From contig CANFCA010000087.1 in NCBI GenBank assembly GCA_947445045.1, forward strand, positions 1 through 5,750: a DNA stretch of 5,750 bases, in the 5' to 3' direction. The notes below the pieces were generated by a model that did no database searches, was not told the DNA's origin, and worked only from the letters and a program-made list of their open reading frames with translations. Numbering within the stretch: position 1 is the stretch's first letter; each line of letters starts with the position of its first letter. Origin of the DNA: Gallionellaceae bacterium. GTDB taxonomy: Bacteria > Pseudomonadota > Gammaproteobacteria > Burkholderiales > Gallionellaceae. Positions 1 to 5,128 of the stretch are shown here, piece after piece. A program made the translations under genes and the position numbers.

Positions 1-921
1 ATGCGAGATGTCCAAATAAACGCAATCCAAACCGTGTTTTTTCATTTCAAAATCGATGGCTCTCGCTACGACATCGCGAGGTGCGAGCTCGGCGCGTTCA
101 TCGTGGTTGGGCATGAATCGCGTGCCATCAGGCAGTTTCAGAATGCCACCTTCACCCCGCACTGCCTCACTAATCAAAAATGACTTGGCGTGGGGGTGAT
201 ATAGGCAAGTGGGATGAAACTGGATGAACTCCATATTGGCGATGCGGCAACCTGCACGCCATGCCATGGCAATACCATCGCCCGTGGAAGTGTCGGGATT
301 GGTGGTATAGAGATAAACTTTACCTGTGCCACCTGTGGCAAGAATGGTGTTGTGTGCAGCGATGGTGACCACTTCATCACTTGCAGTGTTCAAGGCATAT
401 ACGCCATAGCAAAAATTGCCCGGCAAGTTCAGCTTTTTGCTCGTGATTAAATCCACCGACATGAAGTGTTCCAACACTGTGATGTTGGGATGCTTCAATA
501 CACGTGTGGCAAGGGTTTCTTGCACGGCGTGACCTGTCGTATCCGCCGCATGAATAATCCGACGGCGACTGTGTCCCCCCTCGCGGGTGAGGTGATAGCC
601 CATATCACTGGCACTATCTTTGGTGAAGGGTACGCCTTGCTCAATCAACCAATCAATCGACTCTTTGCCATGTTCAACCACATAGCGTGTAGCGGCTTCA
701 TCACACAAGCCTGCGCCCGCTATCAGCGTGTCTTGAATATGTGCATCGAGCGAATCATCTGGCGATAACACCGCAGCAATACCCCCTTGTGCCCAACCAC
801 TCGCACCATCTAACAATGACTTTTTAGTGATGATGGCAACTTTTTGCTGCTCGGCTAACTTGATTGCGAGCGTTAATCCGGCAAGGCCGCTGCCAATGAT
901 GAGGGTGTCGAAACGTAGCAA
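1..921 (-). CDS. nadB: L-aspartate oxidase NadB, N-terminal 307 residues (3' end outside window)
   Basis: NadB is a cytoplasmic FAD enzyme that oxidises L-aspartate to iminoaspartate, the first step of de novo NAD synthesis; quinolinate synthase NadA uses the product. The minus-strand frame is open throughout. It shows the N-terminal dinucleotide-binding motif GSGLAGL (residues 10-16), the FAD-contacting SGWAQGGIAAV (41-51), TREGGHSRRRIIHAADTTG (112-130), ATGGTG (195-200), FHPT (235-238), RGEGG (255-259) and PRDVVARAID (281-290). By comparison with E. coli NadB, E114, H236 and R281 probably correspond to active-site residues E121, H244 and R290 (inferred alignment). The family is about 540 residues long, so the C-terminal 40 percent lies beyond base 1. 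The start is the TTG at 921-919: an in-frame stop lies upstream, no ATG or GTG lies between, and the first ATG is at codon 108, inside the FAD domain. A weak GAGA ribosome binding site sits six bases upstream. The gene is divergent from rpoE. Confidence 0.96.
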   Translation of the reverse strand, partial: MLRFDTLIIGSGLAGLTLAIKLAEQQKVAIITKKSLLDGASGWAQGGIAAVLSPDDSLDAHIQDTLIAGAGLCDEAATRYVVEHGKESIDWLIEQGVPFTKDSASDMGYHLTREGGHSRRRIIHAADTTGHAVQETLATRVLKHPNITVLEHFMSVDLITSKKLNLPGNFCYGVYALNTASDEVVTIAAHNTILATGGTGKVYLYTTNPDTSTGDGIAMAWRAGCRIANMEFIQFHPTCLYHPHAKSFLISEAVRGEGGILKLPDGTRFMPNHDERAELAPRDVVARAIDFEMKKHGLDCVYLDISH

Positions 922-942
922 TTGAGTTCTCGATAGGCGATA

Positions 943-970
943 TTGAATTCAGACTATATCTTAATTTACT
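943..970 (+). promoter_or_regulatory. Weak candidate sigma-70 promoter for the rpoE operon
   Basis: TTGAAT (943-948) and TTTACT (965-970) are separated by 16 bases, and each matches 4 of 6 consensus positions. This is the best rightward pair I find between nadB and rpoE, and it overlaps the nadB promoter candidate, so the two could compete. I found no GAACTT-type -35 box with a TCTGA or TCAAA -10 at 16-17 bases, which is the form expected for sigma-E autoregulation. The call is tentative. Confidence 0.2.
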
Positions 971-981
971 TGTCTGGTTAA
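953..981 (-). promoter_or_regulatory. Putative sigma-70-type promoter of nadB
   Basis: Read on the minus strand, TTAACC (981-976; 4 of 6 matches to TTGACA) is separated by exactly 17 bases from TATAGT (958-953; 5 of 6 matches to TATAAT). Transcription would begin near base 946 and give a leader of about 25 bases before the TTG start of nadB. A perfect TTGACA lies further upstream on the same strand (1013-1008), but it has only poor -10 partners at normal spacing. This is prediction by motif only. Confidence 0.5.
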
Positions 982-1036
982 AACATAAAGGTTGTGAGAA
1001 GATAGGTTGTCAAAAAAACAGTGAAATAATTCAGGG

Positions 1037-1636
1037 ATGGCAGACAGGGAAGTCGATCAACAGCTAGTAGAGCGCGTGCAACGTGGAGATAAATACGCCT
1101 TTGATTTGTTGGTGACTAAATATCAGCGCAAGTTAGGAAGGCTCATCTCTCGATTTGTGCGTGACCCAGGCGAAGCGGAAGATGTGACGCAAGAGGCGTT
1201 TATCAAGGCTTATCGGGCGTTGCCTACTTTTCGCGGCGATAGTGCGTTCTACACATGGCTATATCGCATCGGCATCAATACCGCAAAAAATCACCTGTTG
1301 GCCAATAAGCGCCGCGCCCCCACCAGCACCATATTTGATGCGGAAGAGTCTGAATCCTTTGAAGAGGCAAGTTTGTTGCGTGAAGTTAATACGCCAGAAA
1401 ATGAACTCATGAGCAAACAAGTTGTCGATGTAGTGCAGAAATCATTACAGCAACTTCCCGAAGATTTGCGCAACGCCTTGACGCTGCGTGAAATAGAGGG
1501 TTTGAGCTACGAAGAGATTGCCAGTGCAATGAATTGCCCCGTTGGCACGGTGAGATCAAGGATTTTTAGGGCACGTGAAGCGGTTGCAGAAAACCTGCGG
1601 CCATTGTTAGAAACCAGTAAAGATAATAGGTGGTAG
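1037..1636 (+). CDS. rpoE: ECF RNA polymerase sigma factor RpoE (sigma-E / AlgU)
   Basis: This sigma factor directs RNA polymerase to envelope-stress promoters; in related bacteria its regulon includes periplasmic chaperones, proteases and outer-membrane assembly genes. The 199-residue product compares with 191 in E. coli. Sigma region 2 spans about residues 10-95, with AEDVTQEAFIKAYRAL (47-62) and the promoter-melting helix SAFYTWLYRIGINTAKN (69-85). Region 4 spans about 135-187, with a helix-turn-helix at LSYEEIASAMNCPVGTVRSR (156-175) that reads the -35 element. An acidic, serine-rich linker (100-120) joins them. The ATG at 1037 is the only reasonable start: an in-frame TGA lies at 1022-1024 and the next methionine is at residue 125. 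AGGG abuts the ATG directly, too close for a good ribosome binding site. It is the first gene of the operon, and its anti-sigma rseA follows after 2 bases, the usual pairing for ECF factors. Activity should be set mainly by RseA sequestration. Confidence 0.97.
   Translation: MADREVDQQLVERVQRGDKYAFDLLVTKYQRKLGRLISRFVRDPGEAEDVTQEAFIKAYRALPTFRGDSAFYTWLYRIGINTAKNHLLANKRRAPTSTIFDAEESESFEEASLLREVNTPENELMSKQVVDVVQKSLQQLPEDLRNALTLREIEGLSYEEIASAMNCPVGTVRSRIFRAREAVAENLRPLLETSKDNRW
1628..1633 (+). promoter_or_regulatory. Ribosome binding site of rseA inside the end of rpoE
   Basis: AGGTGG lies five bases before the ATG at 1639 and forms the last two sense codons of rpoE (Arg-Trp). It decides the rseA start: the in-frame GTG at 1630 overlaps this site and lacks one of its own. 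Confidence 0.7.
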
Positions 1637-1638
1637 TA

Positions 1639-2148
1639 ATGAAACAAGAAATTTCTGCGCTAATGGATGGCGAGTTATTTGAAGATGAGGCAGCGAGCTG
1701 TTTGGCTAAATTTAAGTCGGGTTCGGATGCGCAAAAAAATTGGGCGGTTTACCATTTAATTGGCGATGCCCTGCGTCAGCCTGAGCATATACCTGCCGAT
1801 GTGAGCGCGGCTGTAAGCGCACGGTTGGTTGATGAACCCACTGTTTTAGCACCACGCGGACAGATGGTGCAGCAGAAGACCCGTCATTTCGCCTTGTCGG
1901 CAGCGGCAACGCTTGCAGCAATGGGTATCGTTGCATGGATGTCATTGCAGATTAGCCCACAAGCAACACCACAAATGGCTATGCAGCAAACAGCTACCCA
2001 GCATTCTGCACTGATGCCAGCAAGCATGCGCTTTAAGCCGAGTGCGAATGAATATCTGATGGCGCACCAAGAATTTTCTCCTAGTACTGATATGAATGGC
2101 GGCGCATCTTATATTCGCACCGTTGCGTATAATGTGGATGGACAGTAA
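1639..2148 (+). CDS. rseA: Anti-sigma-E factor RseA (MucA-like)
   Basis: RseA is a single-pass inner-membrane protein whose cytoplasmic part binds RpoE and blocks its contact with core polymerase; envelope stress triggers stepwise proteolysis that frees the sigma factor. The product is 169 residues. The N-terminal domain (1-80) begins MKQEISALMDGEL, typical of the RseA N-terminal family, and includes NWAVYHLIGDALR (34-46). One hydrophobic segment lies at about 84-103 (FALSAAATLAAMGIVAWMSL). The periplasmic part begins with a Met/Gln/Ala-rich linker (104-128) and ends in a conserved-looking MucA-type tail (NEYLMAHQEFSPS at 137-149, then SYIRTVAY at 157-164), expected to contact RseB. The ATG at 1639 is chosen for its well-spaced AGGTGG; a GTG nine bases upstream would add three residues. 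The gap after rpoE is 2 bases, so translation is probably coupled. An A7 tract at codons 32-34 is noted under findings. I cannot assign the protease cleavage site from the sequence. Confidence 0.93.
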   Translation: MKQEISALMDGELFEDEAASCLAKFKSGSDAQKNWAVYHLIGDALRQPEHIPADVSAAVSARLVDEPTVLAPRGQMVQQKTRHFALSAAATLAAMGIVAWMSLQISPQATPQMAMQQTATQHSALMPASMRFKPSANEYLMAHQEFSPSTDMNGGASYIRTVAYNVDGQ

Positions 2149-2157
2149 TTTAAGTTT

Positions 2158-2161
2158 AGGA
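2158..2161 (+). promoter_or_regulatory. Ribosome binding site that favours the second ATG of rseB
   Basis: AGGA runs into the first of two in-frame ATGs (2161), leaving no room for initiation there, but lies five bases ahead of the second ATG (2167). The downstream ATG is therefore the more likely start. Confidence 0.5.
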
Positions 2162-2166
2162 TGGCA

Positions 2167-3138
2167 ATGAGATTCTGCGGCACTGTGTTGGCGTTGTTAC
2201 TGGCTTTTATAGCCAATGCGACTGCGGGTGAAACGGAGACTTGTGCTAATTGGCTTAAGACCGTGGCCTTCGCAGGACACGAGAGAGATTACAGTGGTGT
2301 ATTTGTTTATCAGCATGACGATACCGTAGAGACTTCGCGTATTACCCACATCATCGACTCCGGCACAGAGTACGAAAGACTGGAAGGGTTGGATGGCCCT
2401 AAGAGTGAGATTCTGCGCCACGATGGCCAAGTGTGGATGTCTAGCGAGCATGGCATGTTGCAGATGGATAGCCAGCAAGGACGCGGTCGATTTCCATCCC
2501 TGTTGCCGCAGCAACTCACCGCATTGACTGAAAATTATCAGGCCAAGCAGGTCGGTAAAGAGCGTGTGGCGGGATATGACGCACAAGTTATTTTGTTTCA
2601 ACCTAAAGATACTTTGTTGTATTCGCATAAAATTTGGGTACATTCTGAATCGGGTTTGTTGCTAAAAGCCGCCGTGTTAGATGACAAAAATAAAATCGTC
2701 GAGCAATATGCGTTTACCCAATTACAGATTGGCGGCAAGATAGACCGCGCTTGGATAAAATCAAAAATTGCCGCGAATTTTCAAGACACTAAAAAAGCAA
2801 AACAAATTGATGCTGCGCCTACCCCGGTAAATTTCAAGAGTGGATGGAATGTAAATTTTTTACCGGCAGGCTTTAAAAAAATAACCGAACTTGAGCGGCC
2901 AATGCACGGCAAGCATTTGCCTGTTACTCAAATCGTCTATTCGGATGGCTTAAGTGCAGTGTCGGTGTTCATTGAGTTGAATGATCATGACGAAGATGAC
3001 CTTGATGGCTTATCCAATCGTGGTGCAATGACTTTGTACCACAAAGTGATGGGTGAAAATCTTTACACCGTGGTTGGTGAAGTGCCGCCACGCACGATTG
3101 CAAAAATCCTTGATTCTATCAGCCACAGCAATAATTAA
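2167..3138 (+). CDS. rseB: Periplasmic negative regulator of sigma-E, RseB (MucB)
   Basis: RseB binds the periplasmic domain of RseA and shields it from the initiating protease; in E. coli, mislocalised lipopolysaccharide releases it. The product is 323 residues from this start (E. coli: 318). A signal peptide is plain: MR, a hydrophobic core to about residue 17, and a likely cut after NATA (residue 20). The N-terminal LolA/LppX-like domain spans about 25-205, with YSGVFVYQH (42-50), SEILRHDGQVW (80-90) and KIWVHSESGLLLKA (155-168). The C-terminal domain spans about 220-315, with WNVNFLPAGF (227-236), QIVYSDGLSAVSVF (255-268) and TVVGEVPPRT (301-310), all in the order seen in MucB/RseB. An in-frame ATG six bases upstream (2161) would add only Met-Ala. 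The gene follows rseA after 18 bases and precedes rseC by 2. Cys26 is the only cysteine in the predicted mature protein, so no intramolecular disulphide is expected. Confidence 0.94.
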   Translation: MRFCGTVLALLLAFIANATAGETETCANWLKTVAFAGHERDYSGVFVYQHDDTVETSRITHIIDSGTEYERLEGLDGPKSEILRHDGQVWMSSEHGMLQMDSQQGRGRFPSLLPQQLTALTENYQAKQVGKERVAGYDAQVILFQPKDTLLYSHKIWVHSESGLLLKAAVLDDKNKIVEQYAFTQLQIGGKIDRAWIKSKIAANFQDTKKAKQIDAAPTPVNFKSGWNVNFLPAGFKKITELERPMHGKHLPVTQIVYSDGLSAVSVFIELNDHDEDDLDGLSNRGAMTLYHKVMGENLYTVVGEVPPRTIAKILDSISHSNN

Positions 3139-3140
3139 TC

Positions 3141-3587
3141 ATGCTGGAAACGCGCGCTAGGATTATCAAAATTGATGGCGAAAAAGCCTTAATACAAGCC
3201 GATCCAGGCTTGGGTTGCGAGCAATGCAAGGGCAAGGGTTGCGGGTCTAGCAAGCTAGGGCAACTTTTTTGCAGCACGCCACGCCAATTCCAAGTTGAAA
3301 ACTCCATCCACGCAAAATTGGGCGATGACGTGATTGTCGCCGTTGAAGAAGGCGTGGTGTTGCGCGGCATTGGTTTGGTGTATGTGTTGCCTTTATTGCT
3401 GATGTTGTCAGGCGCGCTGTTAGGCAGTGTGTGGATCAACGACACTGAGCAACATGATGGTTACGCCGTCATTGGTGCAATACTGGGATTGCTAATCGGT
3501 TTTGTCTTAGCCAAACGAATTTCTGTTCGTCTCAATCAAGGTTATTTTCAGCCTTATCTCACAGGGCTATATCGTAACGAGCTTTAA
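3141..3587 (+). CDS. rseC: Inner-membrane sigma-E accessory protein RseC (MucC family)
   Basis: This is a 148-residue member of the RseC/MucC family (E. coli: 159). Its role is poorly defined: E. coli RseC has a mild effect on sigma-E activity and is linked to reduction of the redox sensor SoxR, while MucC modulates alginate regulation in Pseudomonas. The N-terminal part has a cysteine cluster, Cys26-x2-Cys29-x4-Cys34-x9-Cys44 within GCEQCKGKGCGSS and after it, which looks suited to metal or iron-sulphur binding (inference). Two hydrophobic segments follow, about 76-98 (GIGLVYVLPLLLMLSGALLG) and 107-124 (YAVIGAILGLLIGFVLA), with a basic KRISVRL after the second. Both termini are therefore probably cytoplasmic. 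The ATG lies 2 bases after the rseB stop with no evident ribosome binding site, which suggests translation coupled to rseB. As the fourth gene of the sigma-E operon, its context supports the family call. Confidence 0.9.
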   Translation: MLETRARIIKIDGEKALIQADPGLGCEQCKGKGCGSSKLGQLFCSTPRQFQVENSIHAKLGDDVIVAVEEGVVLRGIGLVYVLPLLLMLSGALLGSVWINDTEQHDGYAVIGAILGLLIGFVLAKRISVRLNQGYFQPYLTGLYRNEL

Positions 3588-3621
3588 ATACCCGGCAATT
3601 CTATCGATCATTTGGTAATTT

Positions 3622-3626
3622 GGAGG
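3622..3626 (+). promoter_or_regulatory. Strong ribosome binding site of mucD
   Basis: GGAGG lies four bases before the ATG at 3631. It is the best Shine-Dalgarno match in the window and fixes the mucD start. It implies independent initiation rather than coupling to rseC, which ends 43 bases upstream. Confidence 0.75.
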
Positions 3627-3630
3627 ACGC

Positions 3631-5031
3631 ATGCTAAGGAGTTTTTTTAGTATTGTAGTGTTGTTGATGAGTGTCACAGTTTGCATGCCAACATATGCAA
3701 AAGAACTACCCGATTTCACTGTCTTAGTCGAGAAAGAAGGTGCGGCAGTGGTGAATATCAGCACCACGCAAGCTGTTCGTAATGTCCCTGAAATGCCCAA
3801 TATACAAGGCACGCCGGGCGGTGAAGATCCCTTCTCAGAATTCTTTCGTCGTTTCGCACCACAAATGCCTCAAGAGCAAGAATCACAATCGTTGGGTTCT
3901 GGTTTTATCATCAGCTCGGATGGTTACATTATGACCAACGCTCATGTGGTGGATGGCGCAGATAAGGTCACGGTGCGGCTCACTGATAGGCGTGAATTCC
4001 GCGCTAGGGTTATTGGTACAGATAAACGTACCGACGTGGCGCTGTTGAAAATTGAAGCGAAAGGTTTGCCTATCGTTAATAGAGGCGATCCCAATAAATT
4101 AAAAGTCGGCGAATGGGTGGCGGCAATAGGCTCGCCGTTTGGCTTTGACAACAGTGTGACAGCGGGCATTGTGAGCGCCAAAGGGCGCTCGTTGCCGCAA
4201 GACAATTTCGTGCCCTTCATTCAAACCGATGTGGCGATCAACCCTGGCAACTCTGGTGGCCCGCTGTTTAATTTGGATGGCGAAGTGGTGGGGATTAACT
4301 CGCAAATCTACACGCGCTCTGGTGGGTCAATGGGTTTGTCGTTTGCTATTCCCATTGATGTCGCCACTCAAGTAACAGACCAATTGCGCAGCAGTGGCAA
4401 GGTCACACGCGGGCGTATCGGTGTGACAATACAAGAGCTGACCAATGAGCTGGCGGAATCGTTTGGCTTGAGCAAACCAGAAGGCGCGCTTATCAGCAGT
4501 GTAGAAAAGAATGCACCTGCGGATAAAGCAGGCATTGAAGTCAGTGACGTGATACTAAAATTTGATGGCAAATCCGTGAGCCGCTCTAGCGACTTACCGC
4601 GTATCGTGGCGGGCACTAAGCCTGGTAACAAGGCTGTGGTTGATTTGTGGCGCAAAGGTGCGGCTAAACAAGTGACGGTGGTAGTGGCAGAAATTCCCGA
4701 AGAAGCCAAGCTGGCGCATGTCGATAAAAAGCCTGCTGAAGAGGCGGCTGAAACGATAGACCGTTTAGGCATCACTGTGAGTGAGCTCAGCGCAGCGCAA
4801 CAGCAAGAGCTGCAAGTGAGCAGTGGACTGTTGGTCGAAAGTATCAAAGGCGCAGCGGCTCGTGCGGCACTGCATACAGGGGATGTGCTGCTGGCAATAG
4901 GCAACACTTCACTGCACTCGCCCGCACAACTCAATGAATTTCTCGCGCAAGTCCCGAATGGGCGTAACGTCGCGCTGTTGGTGAAGCGTAGCGATGGCAC
5001 GTCTTATGTAGCGATTAAGTTGGACGAATAA
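3631..5031 (+). CDS. mucD: Periplasmic serine endoprotease MucD (DegP/HtrA family)
   Basis: DegP-type proteases degrade or hold misfolded envelope proteins; in Pseudomonas, MucD restrains the AlgU response by removing its triggers. The product is 466 residues, in the usual range for the family. A signal peptide runs from the start to about residue 23 (cut after TYA, leaving KELPDF). The trypsin-like domain spans about 30-255 and holds the complete triad: His105 in TNAHVVDGAD, Asp135 in RTDVALLKI and Ser208 in NPGNSGGPL. The Q-rich segment at 76-87 lies where the family has its variable LA loop. PDZ1 spans about 262-355 (GRIGVTIQEL, then AGIEVSDVILKFDGK) and PDZ2 about 378-464 (LGITVSELS, then ALHTGDVLLAIGN), joined by an acidic/Ala-rich linker (356-376). 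Two PDZ domains and no N-terminal anchor distinguish it from DegS/AlgW. It is probably co-transcribed with rseC, as no terminator or clear promoter lies between. The gene ends in tandem stops, TAA then TAG. Confidence 0.96.
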   Translation: MLRSFFSIVVLLMSVTVCMPTYAKELPDFTVLVEKEGAAVVNISTTQAVRNVPEMPNIQGTPGGEDPFSEFFRRFAPQMPQEQESQSLGSGFIISSDGYIMTNAHVVDGADKVTVRLTDRREFRARVIGTDKRTDVALLKIEAKGLPIVNRGDPNKLKVGEWVAAIGSPFGFDNSVTAGIVSAKGRSLPQDNFVPFIQTDVAINPGNSGGPLFNLDGEVVGINSQIYTRSGGSMGLSFAIPIDVATQVTDQLRSSGKVTRGRIGVTIQELTNELAESFGLSKPEGALISSVEKNAPADKAGIEVSDVILKFDGKSVSRSSDLPRIVAGTKPGNKAVVDLWRKGAAKQVTVVVAEIPEEAKLAHVDKKPAEEAAETIDRLGITVSELSAAQQQELQVSSGLLVESIKGAAARAALHTGDVLLAIGNTSLHSPAQLNEFLAQVPNGRNVALLVKRSDGTSYVAIKLDE

Positions 5032-5070
5032 TAGCCTAAAGCACTAAAGCATCTGCGCAGTAAGTGCCTA

Positions 5071-5107
5071 AATCGGCTAGAATTCGCGCTTTGCGAAAAA
5101 GCCGATT
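5071..5107 (+). repeat. Inverted repeat (two-part hairpin) in the lepA leader region
   Basis: A perfect 8-base outer stem, AATCGGCT (5071-5078) with AGCCGATT (5100-5107), encloses a perfect 5-base inner stem, TTCGC (5083-5087) with GCGAA (5093-5097), around the loop GCTTT. The sides between the stems are 4 and 2 bases, so a single bulged hairpin is possible. No T-run follows on the plus strand, so it is not a standard intrinsic terminator for mucD. Its role is unknown. Confidence 0.6.
5078..5083 (+). promoter_or_regulatory. Possible -10 box of a lepA promoter
   Basis: TAGAAT matches TATAAT at 5 of 6 positions and is followed by a G+C-rich TCGCGC stretch. Transcription would begin near 5090, about 39 bases before the lepA start. 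The -35 region (around 5054-5060) matches TTGACA poorly, so the promoter is uncertain, and lepA could instead be read from upstream. Confidence 0.3.
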
Positions 5108-5113
5108 GTCGGC
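5101..5113. repeat. Small alternative hairpin overlapping the larger one
   Basis: GCCGA (5101-5105) and TCGGC (5109-5113) are inverted repeats around TTG. The first arm is also the right arm of the larger stem (5100-5107), so the two structures exclude each other. On the minus strand this hairpin is followed by five T residues (5100-5096), which resembles a short intrinsic terminator, but no leftward gene ends here. Confidence 0.5.
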
Positions 5114-5128
5114 GATGTTTATATCCTC

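Noticed and set aside
214..768. Two rightward open frames (214-450 and 466-768)
   Set aside because: Both are shadows of nadB, whose minus-strand frame is open from 921 to 1 with ordered NadB motifs throughout.
1008..1013. Perfect minus-strand TTGACA as the main nadB -35 box
   Set aside because: At 16-19 bases downstream it finds at best a 3 of 6 match to TATAAT, so the TTAACC/TATAGT pair nearer to nadB is preferred.
2197..2643. Open frame of 148 codons on the minus strand opposite rseB
   Set aside because: Its translation has no family features, while the plus strand encodes the signal peptide and conserved N-terminal domain of RseB.
3119..3445. Open frame of 108 codons on the minus strand opposite rseC
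   Set aside because: The plus strand carries the RseC cysteine cluster and membrane segment; the antisense translation shows nothing recognisable.
3588..3630. Separate promoter or terminator between rseC and mucD
   Set aside because: The 43 bases show neither a plausible -35/-10 pair nor a hairpin followed by a T-run; only the ribosome binding site is supported.
4368..5000. Open frame of 210 codons on the minus strand opposite mucD
   Set aside because: It lies wholly within the HtrA PDZ region, has a low-complexity Ser/Ala/Leu-rich translation with no recognisable motif, and no convincing ribosome binding site. The clear HtrA motifs on the other strand explain the sequence.
5096..5113. Intrinsic terminator on the minus strand (5-base stem, then T5)
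   Set aside because: The stem is only five base pairs, and no leftward gene would end here, so it is reported only as a small hairpin.
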